Made by a program: the position numbers and the translations under genes | The notes under the pieces: generated by a model | What the model was told of the DNA's origin: nothing | Databases searched by the model: none | Seen by the model: the letters and a program-made list of their open reading frames with translations, nothing else | Shown: in pieces, positions 27,174 through 36,133 of the stretch | Layout of the letters: every line of letters starts with the position of its first letter | Position numbering within the stretch: position 1 is the stretch's first letter | From: an alpha proteobacterium U9-1i | GTDB lineage: Bacteria; Pseudomonadota; Alphaproteobacteria; Caulobacterales; Aquidulcibacteraceae | DNA: 64,000 bases | Assembly (NCBI GenBank): GCA_000974665.1 | Contig: BBSY01000001.1 | Span: 277,808-341,807, forward strand | Direction: 5' to 3'

Positions 27174-29207
27174 TTGGACGACACGGCACCTCAAGACGGC
27201 GCGGGCCTCGCGCCTGGCGTTACGCGCGCACCCATCCCCGGCTGGGTGGAGTTGGAGGCGTACGCGCGCCCGGCGTCGCCCAATCCACATTTCATCGCCC
27301 AAGGCTCGGCGGTGTTGCTGGACGAGGTTCAGGTCGATCTTTGCGGGTCCGAACGTGGCTGGTTTCACCGCCGCGCGGAGATGGTGACTGCGCATGGCGG
27401 CGCCGAGCGCGTCGCGCAGTTTAGCGCCAGCCTCGACCCCGCGTTTGAGCGCCTGGAGATCCACAGCGTCCGCGTGCTGCGCGGCGAGCGCGAGATCGAC
27501 CACACGTTCTCCGATGGCTTCCAGGTTTTGCGCCGCGAACAGAATCTGGAGCGGCTGATCTTCGATGGACGCCTTACCATCCATTTCACAATCCCTGACG
27601 TGCGCCCCGGCGACATCGTCGAGACCATGGTGTCGATCTACGGCATGCGCCGCTCCCTCGGCGGCCGCCATACGGCGTGGATGAATTTCGAGTGGGGTGC
27701 GGGCGTGATCGATCTGCGGGTGCGTCAGCGCGCGCCCGCAAGCCGCACGATCGCCGAATTGCGCATGAACCATCCGCCCGAGCCAAAAATCATCGAGCGC
27801 GACGGGATCATAGACAAACGCTGGCGCGCACTCGAACGCAAACCGATCAAAGTCGAAAGCCTCGCCCCGCCCTGGATCATCCAGAACGCGTCGATTCAAT
27901 TCTCGGAATGGCGCGACTGGGCCGAAGTGATCGACGTGTTCGCGCCGCTCTACGAAGAGCAAGGGCCGTTGCCCGACGAGATCGAACAAGAAATCGCCCG
28001 CATTGACGCCACCGAACCGACGCCCGCGGGCCGCGCCGCGGCGATCCTGCGCTTTACCCAAAGCGCGATCCGTTATCTCGCGATCTCGATGGGCGAAGGC
28101 GGCTACACGCCGCGCTCGCTCGCGGTGATCTGCGAGACCCGCTACGGGGACTGCAAGGACAAAGCCAAGCTCTTCGTCGCCATGGCGCGCAAGCTCCGCC
28201 TAGAAGCCGCGCCCGCTTTGGTCGATACCCGCAACGGCTACGCGCTCAACGAGCATTTGCCGAGCGCCCAGGTGTTTGACCATTGCATCGTGCGAGTGGT
28301 GGTCGATGGCGCAGTATATTGGATCGACGGCACCAAGAGCGAGCAAAAGAGCCCGCTCAGCACGCTGCACCAATGCCACCTTGGTTGGGCGTTGCCGCTT
28401 TCACGCGGCGCCACGCTGGAGCGGATGGCTGACCCAACGCCTGCGCACACGATGGAGACGGTTGAGAAAATTGATCTTGGCCCCTCGCCCGACCACCATG
28501 TTCGTTACGAATGGCGCTCTACGTCCCGCCGCGGGCGCGCCGAATGGGTGCGTGAATTGCTGGCTCGCGAAGGCGCGGTGGGTATGTTCAAGCTCTACGC
28601 CGCCGACGTAGAGCGCGCGTTTCCGCACGCGCAAGTGCTGAAGCAGGACGTCGAGCACGACGACGTCGACAACAACGCCATCACTTTGGTCGAAGCGTAT
28701 GACATCGGCCAAGCCTGGACGCATATCGAGAAGCGCGCCTACCAGTTCGCCACGCTCGACCTCACGATGAAATCGCAATTGGGCCGGCTCGACGCGGGCA
28801 CGCCGAAATACCCGATCTATCTCGGCCAACTCGGCAAAGTGTCGCGCCGCGTTGAGATCAATGCGGCGAACAACCTTGCGCTAAAAGGGTGGTCGCGGAG
28901 CGTCGAAGCGTCAGCCTTGAGCTACAAGGTGGAGTTCAAGAAGCTCACGTCGCTCAGCGCTGTACTGGAAGAAACCCTTGAGTTTAAGGCGATCACCTTG
29001 CCGCCATCGGAAGCGGACAAGTATCGCGCTTTGATCGTCGAACTCGAGAAAACCGACATCGCCATCACAGACACGACGGACAAAAAGGGCAACTTCCTCG
29101 GCACCGCCGAAGCGGACAAGGCCGCTGGCGGCAACGTTTGGATTTTCCATGTACTCTGGGTCGGCGCGATCGTGGCGTATTGGTATTGGCGATACGTCCA
29201 AGGCTAG
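27174..29207 (+). CDS. DUF3857/transglutaminase-like protein
   Basis: 677-residue protein. A DUF3857 beta domain (about 25-235) is followed by a transglutaminase-like cysteine-protease fold: Cys327 in 'TRYGDCKDKAKLF', His370 in 'FDHCIVRV' and Asp385 in 'VYWIDGTKSEQ' make a plausible triad. A single hydrophobic helix ends the protein ('IFHVLWVGAIVAYWYW'). No signal peptide is evident. The best start is TTG at 27174 with GGGGAA just upstream; a TTG at 27138 is the alternative. Function is unknown. It ends 43 nt before the BlaI gene. Confidence 0.82.
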   Translation: MDDTAPQDGAGLAPGVTRAPIPGWVELEAYARPASPNPHFIAQGSAVLLDEVQVDLCGSERGWFHRRAEMVTAHGGAERVAQFSASLDPAFERLEIHSVRVLRGEREIDHTFSDGFQVLRREQNLERLIFDGRLTIHFTIPDVRPGDIVETMVSIYGMRRSLGGRHTAWMNFEWGAGVIDLRVRQRAPASRTIAELRMNHPPEPKIIERDGIIDKRWRALERKPIKVESLAPPWIIQNASIQFSEWRDWAEVIDVFAPLYEEQGPLPDEIEQEIARIDATEPTPAGRAAAILRFTQSAIRYLAISMGEGGYTPRSLAVICETRYGDCKDKAKLFVAMARKLRLEAAPALVDTRNGYALNEHLPSAQVFDHCIVRVVVDGAVYWIDGTKSEQKSPLSTLHQCHLGWALPLSRGATLERMADPTPAHTMETVEKIDLGPSPDHHVRYEWRSTSRRGRAEWVRELLAREGAVGMFKLYAADVERAFPHAQVLKQDVEHDDVDNNAITLVEAYDIGQAWTHIEKRAYQFATLDLTMKSQLGRLDAGTPKYPIYLGQLGKVSRRVEINAANNLALKGWSRSVEASALSYKVEFKKLTSLSAVLEETLEFKAITLPPSEADKYRALIVELEKTDIAITDTTDKKGNFLGTAEADKAAGGNVWIFHVLWVGAIVAYWYWRYVQG

Positions 29208-29230
29208 CGCGCGCTTGACACGCTATCGCC

Positions 29231-29246
29231 TACTATGAAATTAGTA
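29231..29246 (+). promoter_or_regulatory. BlaI-type operator upstream of blaI
   Basis: Palindrome TACTA-TGAAAT-TAGTA at 29231-29246, matching the BlaI/MecI operator pattern TACTA-N6-TAGTA. It lies 4 nt before the blaI ATG. A TTGACA (29215-29220) with a weak -10 (29238-29243) would place transcription at or near the ATG, and no Shine-Dalgarno is visible, so a leaderless mRNA is possible. Confidence 0.75.
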
Positions 29247-29250
29247 TTCG

Positions 29251-29640
29251 ATGGCGCGCAAGCAAAGCCCGAACCTGACGGACGCAGAACTGCGCGTCAT
29301 GGGGGTGCTCTGGGACAAGGGCGAAGCGACGGTGCGCGATGTGACCGACGCGCTCGCCCGCAAGCATAAGCTTGCCTACACCACTGTGCTGACGGTGCTG
29401 CGCGTCCTGACCGAGAAAGGGTTCGTCGCCGCTGACGCAGACGCACGCGCTCATGTGTTCAAACCGCTCTTGAGCCGCGAAGAAGCTCGCGCGCGCGCGG
29501 TTTCGCTTATGGTCGCCTCGTTCTTCGGCGGCTCGCACGACGCGCTGGCGCAGCACCTGATCGAGGAGGACGTGATCGACGTCGACGCACTGCGCCGTAT
29601 GGAAACCGCAGCATCGCGCCGAGGCCCCAAACGTGATTGA
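29251..29640 (+). CDS. BlaI/MecI/CopY-family repressor
   Basis: 129-residue winged-helix repressor. The N-terminal domain ('LTDAELRVMGVLWDKGEATV' then 'LAYTTVLTVLRVLTEKGFV') is the BlaI DNA-binding fold, and the C-terminal helices would dimerise and carry the protease cleavage site. In the classical system a BlaR1 membrane protease triggers removal of BlaI. Here an M56 gene overlaps its 3' end by 8 nt. A TACTA-N6-TAGTA palindrome at its own promoter indicates autorepression. Confidence 0.92.
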   Translation: MARKQSPNLTDAELRVMGVLWDKGEATVRDVTDALARKHKLAYTTVLTVLRVLTEKGFVAADADARAHVFKPLLSREEARARAVSLMVASFFGGSHDALAQHLIEEDVIDVDALRRMETAASRRGPKRD

Positions 29641-30550
29641 CCTCGCGCTCACCTTGATAACGGCGCAGGCGCTCGCCGCGGCGGTGCTTTGGGCGCTTGC
29701 TCACCTGGCGTTGCGAAGCGTCGAAACCGGCTCAACGCAGGATCGCCTGACGCTCGCGACCTGGACATTCTATGGCGCGGCGTTGCTGCCGCTGGCGGCG
29801 CTGCTGCCGCGCCAACTTGTCGTCTCGCTCGGCGCGAGTGAGGCAGCTTTGTTCACTTGGGCCGCCCCATCTCTGAGCGTCGCACTCCCCTTCGGCGCAG
29901 CGATACTTGGCGCAATCGCCAGCGTGGCGCTGCTTCGCGCCGCCCTCACATATGGGCGGCTGCTGCAGAACGAACGCTTGGTCTCCCGCGCGGAAGATCT
30001 GGCGCCGGCGCGCTTCGGTTTGCCACCAAGCGTGCGGATAGCCGTGTCGGACGATGTTTATGGTCCGCTTTTGGCCAGCCTGATGCAGCCGACCATTCTG
30101 TTGCCGCGCGCGATGCTCAACTTGCCTCTCACCGAACTGGCGCCGATCCTGCGCCACGAATGCGCACACGTTGGCCGCCACGATGTGCGCAACGCGTTGG
30201 TGCAGCGCCTCATCCTTGACCTTTTCTGGTGGAGCCCCGCGATGCACGCGCTGGGCAAGCTCCTCACCGAACAACGTGAAATGGTTTGCGACGCTTACGC
30301 CGCAGAGGACGGCGACGCCTACATTCAAACCCTGCTCAAGGAAGCCCGCCGCCGCTGCCCGCCCGCACTGGTCGGCGCGCAAATGAGTGGCGCTCGCTTG
30401 GAGCGGCGCGTGCTTCGCCTCGCCGCGCATCACTTTCACACGGTCGCGCCGTTCATGGTGGCGCTCGCTCTGCTCCTCACGACGTCCGCCCTGCTCACGC
30501 CGCGCGCCGGAACCGCTGGCGAAACCCGCGTCACCATCGCCTCCAGCTAG
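29633..30550 (+). CDS. M56-family (BlaR1-like) membrane metalloprotease
   Basis: 305-residue integral membrane protease. Helices lie near 7-28, 42-60, 78-105 and 262-285. The zinc motif HECAH is at 175-179, with a downstream 'EQREMVCDAYA' third-ligand helix, as in BlaR1 and MecR1. It stops soon after the last helix, so it lacks the extracellular penicillin-binding sensor domain of BlaR1. The start is GTG at 29633, inside the blaI 3' end, implying coupled translation. It should respond to another membrane or envelope signal and relieve BlaI repression (inference). Confidence 0.88.
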   Translation: MIDLALTLITAQALAAAVLWALAHLALRSVETGSTQDRLTLATWTFYGAALLPLAALLPRQLVVSLGASEAALFTWAAPSLSVALPFGAAILGAIASVALLRAALTYGRLLQNERLVSRAEDLAPARFGLPPSVRIAVSDDVYGPLLASLMQPTILLPRAMLNLPLTELAPILRHECAHVGRHDVRNALVQRLILDLFWWSPAMHALGKLLTEQREMVCDAYAAEDGDAYIQTLLKEARRRCPPALVGAQMSGARLERRVLRLAAHHFHTVAPFMVALALLLTTSALLTPRAGTAGETRVTIASS

Positions 30551-30554
30551 CTTC

Positions 30555-30570
30555 TACTATATTTATAGTT
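30555..30570 (+). promoter_or_regulatory. Second BlaI-type operator, upstream of the CPBP protease gene
   Basis: TACTA-TATTTA-TAGTT at 30555-30570, with the inner perfect repeat ACTAT-ATTT-ATAGT. It agrees with the operator before blaI at nine of ten arm positions. It lies 5 nt past the M56 stop and 46 nt before the chosen CPBP start, within the probable promoter of that gene. Confidence 0.7.
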
Positions 30571-30616
30571 GACGTTGCCCGACGCCCATGCGAACCATCC
30601 CACACGGGAGGCTCGG

Positions 30617-31645
30617 TTGGCGCAACAGCTCACGACGGCGCGCGACACGCGCATTTCATCGCGCATGTTCGGCATCGCCGAGACATTGTTCCTGCTGGCG
30701 GGATTCTCGCTGATCGCAGGGCAATTGGCGCCGCTGATCGGCGTGCCGACACGCTCAGACCGCAACGCGCTCTTGTTCGACACGCCCATTCCGCAATGGT
30801 TCGCGGCGGCGGAAGCGGAAGCGCAATGGCTCGGCTTGCGCTTTGGGCTCACTTTGCTGGCGGCGTGGCTGATTTGCGCGTGGCGGCGCGGGCCGACGCG
30901 GCGCGAAGCCGGCCTATCGTTTGGCGATCGTTCGCCGTTAGCGTTGATCGGCTTAGGCCTCGGCGTTTGTCTCGTTGTGCTCATCCCCGTTCACGTCGCC
31001 CAAGCGATCCACAGCGTACATCCTTTGGGCGCCAATACGCCGATGTGGGATCTGTTCGCGCGCAACGAATGGACACCCGATTTCTGGCTGTTCATGGCCG
31101 CCAGCAGCTTTGTGCTGGTGCCGATCGTCGAAGAATTGTTTTTCCGCAGCTACATGGTTTCGCGATTGCGCGAGAATTTTAGCGCGGGCGGCGCTGTCAT
31201 ACTGTCAGCGATACTGTTCTGGGTGTCTCACGGCCAGTACCTCAACACCGATCCGTATCTGATGATGTTCTCGATTTCAGCTTTGATCGGCGCGTCGATG
31301 CTGGCCTGGATGATGGTGTATACAGGCTCCGTGCTTCCGGCGGTGGCGGCGCACATGCTGCTGAATATTCCGGGCGACACCTGGTACCACGTCGGCTGGG
31401 TGATTGCAGGCGTGGCCATCCTGATCTGTTACCGTCGCACCGCCGCGCGCTTATTCATGGATTACGCGCGGCTTATCGCAAGCACGCGAGAATGGCTGTT
31501 GCTGGTCGCTGTTGGCGCGGTGATGTTTGCGCTGGTTCTGTTCATTCGCAGCGAGCCGCGCTCGGTTTATCCCGTCGCGGGCTTGTTTCTGCTGTTGGCG
31601 CTCGCCAGCCTGACGCGGCGGCGCACCAACGAGAATTCGCGATGA
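30617..31645 (+). CDS. CPBP-family intramembrane glutamic protease (CAAX-like)
   Basis: 342-residue polytopic protein. The diagnostic 'VEELFFRSYM' carries EExxxR (E172, E173, R177), followed by 'SAILFWVSHGQ' with the second-motif His and 'HMLLNIPGD' with the third. Family members (CAAX proteases, bacteriocin-immunity and Abi proteins) cut within the membrane. The TTG at 30617 is chosen because GGGAGG lies 5 nt upstream; the TTG at 30569 overlaps the palindrome. The BlaI-like operator upstream puts it in the same predicted regulon as the BlaI/M56 pair. Confidence 0.88.
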   Translation: MAQQLTTARDTRISSRMFGIAETLFLLAGFSLIAGQLAPLIGVPTRSDRNALLFDTPIPQWFAAAEAEAQWLGLRFGLTLLAAWLICAWRRGPTRREAGLSFGDRSPLALIGLGLGVCLVVLIPVHVAQAIHSVHPLGANTPMWDLFARNEWTPDFWLFMAASSFVLVPIVEELFFRSYMVSRLRENFSAGGAVILSAILFWVSHGQYLNTDPYLMMFSISALIGASMLAWMMVYTGSVLPAVAAHMLLNIPGDTWYHVGWVIAGVAILICYRRTAARLFMDYARLIASTREWLLLVAVGAVMFALVLFIRSEPRSVYPVAGLFLLLALASLTRRRTNENSR

Positions 31646-31658
31646 CGCGGCTCCCGGC

Positions 31659-31889
31659 CTAGTGGCCGTCCGCGCCCTCAGCCAACACGAAGCGGCGGTC
31701 GCAATAGAGGCATTCGACGAAGCTTTCCTCGCCCATGTCGTAGAACACGACCGGATGCCCCAAGGCCCCGCCGCCGCCGTCGCACTTTACGCGCTTGGCT
31801 TGCGAAACAATCACTTCCGGCGCCGGGCGCGCGTCGGGATGGCCGGGCGTCATTTGGTCGGTGGCGGGGTTGTGAGGCAATTTCGACAT
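31659..31889 (-). CDS. CHCC zinc-finger protein (NDUFS6-like)
   Basis: 76-residue protein with a zinc-ribbon: a Cys in 'RVKCDGGGG', a His in 'LGHPVVFYD', then 'ECLYCDRRF' with two Cys. This Cys-His-Cys-Cys pattern and length match the zf-CHCC family related to the NDUFS6 subunit of complex I. In alphaproteobacteria such proteins are small, cytosolic and mostly uncharacterised. The ATG at 31889 is the only sensible start. It faces the CPBP gene and is divergent from the ABC ATPase gene. Confidence 0.85.
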   Translation of the reverse strand: MSKLPHNPATDQMTPGHPDARPAPEVIVSQAKRVKCDGGGGALGHPVVFYDMGEESFVECLYCDRRFVLAEGADGH

Positions 31890-31983
31890 GAGTTTAGACC
31901 GGCTCGCTTGAAGCGTGGGCGTTCGGCCCGTACCTAGAGCGCATCGCGCGCCCGCGCAATCGGGCGCCTAGCCGCAAAGCCCC

Positions 31984-32940
31984 ATGCTCGCTCCAAGCCC
32001 ACAACCCGATTACGCCATCGAAGCTCACGGCCTCGACAAAACCTATCGCGCTCAGGGCAAGCAGCCCGAGATGCACGCGCTGAAGAGCGTCGATCTCGCC
32101 ATACCGCGCGGCTCGTTTTTTGGTTTGCTGGGCCCGAACGGCGCCGGCAAGTCCACCTTCATCAACATCCTCGGCGGGCTGGTGACCAAATCCGGCGGCA
32201 CGGCCGCGATCTGGGGCAACGACATCACCACCGATCCGATGAATGCGCGCGGCGCCATCGGCATCGTGCCGCAAGAAATCAACATGGACCCGTTCTTCAG
32301 CCCAGCTGAAACGCTGGAGCTGCAGGCCGGCTATTACGGCGTGCCCAAAGCCGAACGAAGGACCGAGGAAATTTTGAAGGCGGTTGGCCTCTGGGATAAA
32401 CGCGACGCCTATGCGCGCACGCTGTCCGGCGGCATGAAGCGCCGGCTGCTCGTCGCCAAGGCGATGGTGCATACCCCGCCCGTCCTGGTGCTCGATGAGC
32501 CTACGGCCGGCGTTGACGTCGATCTACGCCGCCAGCTTTGGGACTACGTGCGCGAACTGCACGCCCGTGGCACGACGATCGTGCTGACAACCCACTATCT
32601 CGAGGAAGCGCAGGAGCTCTGCGACACCATTGCCATCATCCACCACGGCCAAGTCATCGCCTGCGAGCCAACGCCGCAGCTGATCGGCCGGCTTGACCGC
32701 AAGACGCTGGTGGTGACGCCGCGCGACGCGATTAGTCTGCCGCTGAAAGGCTTCGAGGATGTCACCGTCGCTATGCGCAAAAACGGCGCGCTGACATTGA
32801 CCTACCGCACTACGGAGCACCCGGTGGAGGAAATGCTGGACCGCGTCCGCGCCGCTGGGATCGCCATCAAGGATCTCTCGATCGAGGAAGCCGATCTGGA
32901 AGACGTGTTCGTCGAACTCACGAAGGCGCCTGCGGCATAG
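31984..32940 (+). CDS. ABC transporter ATP-binding protein (ABC-2 exporter type)
   Basis: 318-residue ATPase. Walker A 'GPNGAGKST' (50-58), signature LSGG (147-150), Walker B 'VLVLDEP' (167-173) and the switch His in 'LTTHYLEEA' are all intact. The long C-terminal extension and overall sequence resemble YadG/DrrA-type ATPases, which pair with ABC-2 permeases. No permease gene is adjacent: an aldo-keto reductase follows after 14 nt. The membrane partner must lie elsewhere. Confidence 0.93.
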   Translation: MLAPSPQPDYAIEAHGLDKTYRAQGKQPEMHALKSVDLAIPRGSFFGLLGPNGAGKSTFINILGGLVTKSGGTAAIWGNDITTDPMNARGAIGIVPQEINMDPFFSPAETLELQAGYYGVPKAERRTEEILKAVGLWDKRDAYARTLSGGMKRRLLVAKAMVHTPPVLVLDEPTAGVDVDLRRQLWDYVRELHARGTTIVLTTHYLEEAQELCDTIAIIHHGQVIACEPTPQLIGRLDRKTLVVTPRDAISLPLKGFEDVTVAMRKNGALTLTYRTTEHPVEEMLDRVRAAGIAIKDLSIEEADLEDVFVELTKAPAA

Positions 32941-32954
32941 GCAAGGAAACGCGC

Positions 32955-33938
32955 ATGCAATACGTCCGCCTCGGCGCGAGCGGCCTGAAAGTCTCGCGCC
33001 TCTGCCTCGGCTGCATGAGCTACGGCGACGGCGCCAAGGGCGGCCATCCGTGGGCTATGGACGAAGCTCAGAGTCGCCCCTTCTTCAAACAAGCGCTCGA
33101 AGCCGGCATCAATTTCTTCGACACAGCGAATGTCTATTCAGGCGGCACGAGCGAAGAGTTCACCGGCCGCGCTCTGAAGGATTTCGCGCGTCGCGACGAG
33201 GTGGTGATCGCCACCAAGGTCCATGGCGAAATGCGCAAGTCCGATGCGAATGGCAGAGGCCTCTCGCGCAAAGCCATCCTCACCGAGATCGATCACAGCC
33301 TGCGCCGCCTCGGCACGGACTATGTCGATCTCTACCAAATCCATCGCTGGGACTACGACACGCCGATCGAGGAAACGCTCGAAGCGCTGAACGACGTCGT
33401 GAAGGCCGGCAAGGCGCGTTACATCGGCGCGTCATCGATGTGGGCATGGCAATTCATGCAAGCCCTGGCGCTGCAGAAGACCAATGGCTGGGCGCGCTTC
33501 GTGTCCATGCAGAACTATCTGAACCTGCTTTATCGCGAGGAAGAGCGCGAGATGCTGCCGCTCTGCCTCGATCAGGGCGTAGGCGTGATACCGTGGAGCC
33601 CCCAGGCGCGCGGTCGCCTCGCCCGCCCCGCCGGCGAAATCACGCAGCGCGCCCAGACCGACGAGTTCGGCAAGTACCTGTTCAAGCGAACGGAAGATGC
33701 CGATCGTGCGGTGATCGATAAGGTCGGCGAGATCGCCGCCGCGCGCGGTCTGCCCCGCGCGCACATCGCACTGGCGTGGGTCCTGGCTAAACCGGGCGTG
33801 GCCGCGCCCATCGTCGGCGCGACGAAGCCGGAGCATCTGAAGGACGCCGTCTCCGCCCTTGAGGTCAAGCTCAACGTCGAAGAAATCGCGGCGCTGGAAG
33901 CCCCCTACATTCCTCACAAGGTGGTGGGCTTTCAGTGA
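32955..33938 (+). CDS. Aldo/keto reductase
   Basis: 327-residue (alpha/beta)8 NADPH-dependent oxidoreductase. The catalytic tetrad is visible: Asp and Tyr in 'FFDTANVYSGGTSEE', Lys in 'VVIATKVHG' and His in 'YQIHRWDYDTPIEE'. The start 'YVRLGASGLKVSRLCLGCMS' is typical of the AKR11/13-like bacterial group. The substrate could be an aldehyde or ketone of diverse kinds. Its TGA overlaps the GTG of the next gene (GTGA). Confidence 0.93.
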   Translation: MQYVRLGASGLKVSRLCLGCMSYGDGAKGGHPWAMDEAQSRPFFKQALEAGINFFDTANVYSGGTSEEFTGRALKDFARRDEVVIATKVHGEMRKSDANGRGLSRKAILTEIDHSLRRLGTDYVDLYQIHRWDYDTPIEETLEALNDVVKAGKARYIGASSMWAWQFMQALALQKTNGWARFVSMQNYLNLLYREEEREMLPLCLDQGVGVIPWSPQARGRLARPAGEITQRAQTDEFGKYLFKRTEDADRAVIDKVGEIAAARGLPRAHIALAWVLAKPGVAAPIVGATKPEHLKDAVSALEVKLNVEEIAALEAPYIPHKVVGFQ

Positions 33939-34414
33939 CCACACAAACACTCGCCGGCTACTCAGCTCTCGCACTGCTCGCAGGCGTGCTGATCCCGATC
34001 ATGGCCGCGCTCTCCGGTGCGCTTGGGCGAACCCTAGATAGCCCGCAGTCAGCGTCGCTGATTGTGGTGGGCGGCGCGTTCGCAATGGTGCTGGCGTTCA
34101 CACTGCTCAGCGGCGGCGCGAATTTTTCGCTGGCGCAACTCAAGCAAGCGAGCGCGCTGCAGCTCGTCGCCGGCTTTGGCATGGCGTTTTATCTCTTGTC
34201 GATCACCTACCTCGCGCCGCGCTTCGGCGTCGGCAATGCGGTGATGCTCGTCGTCGCCGGACAAATTGTTTCAAGCGCCTTGATTGACCATTTCGGCCTC
34301 TTCGGTGCGCCGCACAAACCGATCGACGCGATGCGCGCATTGGGCCTTGCGGTGATGACCGCCGGCGTCGTCATCGCTCAGGTTGCAGCAAACAATACGC
34401 GGCCGGTCGATTAG
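33935..34414 (+). CDS. DMT-superfamily transporter, DUF606/YdcZ type
   Basis: 159-residue membrane protein with five hydrophobic segments and no soluble domain. 'LLAGVLIPIMAALSGALGR' at the N-terminus and 'YLAPRFGVGNAVMLVVAGQI' match the DUF606 (YdcZ) family in the drug/metabolite transporter superfamily. The start is GTG at 33935, overlapping the aldo-keto reductase stop by 4 nt, so the two are co-translated. Substrate unknown. Confidence 0.85.
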   Translation: MTTQTLAGYSALALLAGVLIPIMAALSGALGRTLDSPQSASLIVVGGAFAMVLAFTLLSGGANFSLAQLKQASALQLVAGFGMAFYLLSITYLAPRFGVGNAVMLVVAGQIVSSALIDHFGLFGAPHKPIDAMRALGLAVMTAGVVIAQVAANNTRPVD

Positions 34415-34472
34415 AGTTGCTTGCGCTCGCCTTCCGTTTGCGTTCCCATGGACGCAACAAGGGAGGGATCAC

Positions 34473-35999
34473 ATGAGCGAAGAACCCATCAACACGAACC
34501 GTCGCAACATCATGGCGGGCGCCGCCGCCTTGGCGCCGTTGGCGATGATCCCGACGGAGGCCAACGCCGCCACGCCAAATCGCCGCGCGCTGCAGCGCGC
34601 CGTCGACGCCGGCAAGGACGCCTCGATCGCCCGGCTTCAGGACTGGATCCGCAACCCGACGATTTGCGCTGAAGGCCTCAACGTTCAGGAAGGCGCGCAA
34701 TACATGGAGCGCCTGGCGCGCGACGCCGGTTTCCAAACCACCGAGATCGTGCAAACCGAAGGTTCGCCGGTCGTGTTCGCGACGTGGGACGTCGGCGCGC
34801 CGAAAACGCTCGGCATCTACTTCATGTACGACGTGAAGCAATACGATCCAGCTGAGTGGACCACAGCGCCGCCGCTGGAAGCGCGGCTCATGGATAAGGC
34901 CGGCTTCGGCCGCGTTGTCGTTGGGCGTGGCGCGGTCAACCAGAAGGGCCCCGAGATGGCGTTTCTGAGCGCGCTGCACGCTCTGCGCGCCGCCGGCCGT
35001 CAACCGCCGGTGAACCTGGTTCTTGTCGCCGAAGGCGAAGAGGAAGTGGGCTCCCCGCACTTCCACCAGGCCATCGCCAAGCCGAACGTCAACGCCGCGC
35101 TCGCGCGGGCGGCCGGCATCTTCATTCCATCGGCGTCGCAAGATCCTTCCACCGGCAACGTCACGCTCACGCTCGGCGCCAAAGGCGTGATCGAATGCGA
35201 ACTGGTTGCGAGCGGCGAACGCTGGGGTCGCGGGCCGGTGCGCGACGTGCACTCAAGCTTGAAGGCGATGGTGGATTCGCCAGTGTGGCGTCTCGTCGCC
35301 GCGCTTCAAACCTTGGTGACGCCAGACGGCAACACGCCGGCGATCGAAGGCTGGTTCGAGAACGTTGCGCCGCTGACCGATCGTGAGCGCGTCTTGATCC
35401 AACGCCAAGCCCGCAACACCAACGAAGCGGACTACAAACGCCGCCTCGGCATCCAACATTTCATAGACGATCTGCCGTGGCAGCAAGCGCTCGAACGCCT
35501 CGCCTCGCAGCCCACCGTAAACATCGAGGGCCTCGTCGCGGGCTACACCGGACCCGGCGGCAAGACCATCCTGCCGGGCCGCGGCGTCGCCAAACTCGAT
35601 CTGCGCTTGGTGCCGAACCAAACCCGGGCCGAAGCGGAAACCAAGCTGCGCGCTCACCTCGACGCGAAGGGCTTCACCGACGTCGAAGTCAACGTGACCG
35701 GCGGCTACGATCCAACACAGACGGCTGAGGAAAGCCGGATCGTTCAAGCAGAGCTCGCCGTGTGCCGGAGCTTGGGGATCACAGCCGGCCTGAACCCACG
35801 CTCCGCTGGCTCTTGGCCAGGCTCCGTGTTCACCGCCGCGCCGCTTTCGCTCCCCGCCGCGCAATTCGGCTTGGGCCATGGCGGCGGCGCTCACGCGCCG
35901 GACGAATATTTCGTCATCGACAGCAGCAACCCGCGCGTCATGGGTCTCACCGGCTCAACGATGGCCTATATCGACTTCATGTACGAGATGGCGCGCTAG
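34473..35999 (+). CDS. M20-family peptidase homologue with altered metal site and Tat-like signal
   Basis: 508 residues. The N-terminus 'NTNRRNIMAGAAALAPLA' is a twin-arginine signal candidate. The M20 fold is clear, but the usual HxD reads 'FMYD' (Met118, Asp120), and the bridging Asp of 'GRGxxDxKG' is Asn156 in 'GRGAVNQKGP'. The catalytic Glu region 'AEGEEEVGS' and the late 'GHGGGAHAPDEY' His are kept. Metal binding may be changed, giving an unusual or lost activity. The ATG at 34473 has GGGAGGG upstream. It follows the DMT transporter by 58 nt. Confidence 0.85.
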   Translation: MSEEPINTNRRNIMAGAAALAPLAMIPTEANAATPNRRALQRAVDAGKDASIARLQDWIRNPTICAEGLNVQEGAQYMERLARDAGFQTTEIVQTEGSPVVFATWDVGAPKTLGIYFMYDVKQYDPAEWTTAPPLEARLMDKAGFGRVVVGRGAVNQKGPEMAFLSALHALRAAGRQPPVNLVLVAEGEEEVGSPHFHQAIAKPNVNAALARAAGIFIPSASQDPSTGNVTLTLGAKGVIECELVASGERWGRGPVRDVHSSLKAMVDSPVWRLVAALQTLVTPDGNTPAIEGWFENVAPLTDRERVLIQRQARNTNEADYKRRLGIQHFIDDLPWQQALERLASQPTVNIEGLVAGYTGPGGKTILPGRGVAKLDLRLVPNQTRAEAETKLRAHLDAKGFTDVEVNVTGGYDPTQTAEESRIVQAELAVCRSLGITAGLNPRSAGSWPGSVFTAAPLSLPAAQFGLGHGGGAHAPDEYFVIDSSNPRVMGLTGSTMAYIDFMYEMAR

Positions 36000-36133
36000 C
36001 TGCGCATCTCGCTCGCGCTTTAAGCGAGCAGCCAAAGCCGAGAATGCAGCGCCGCGCAGTTCAATGGAACTTGCGCGGACGCCGCGCGTTAAGCGCTCGG
36101 AAGCAGCCATGCGGCGCGCTGTTCGAGGTTTCC

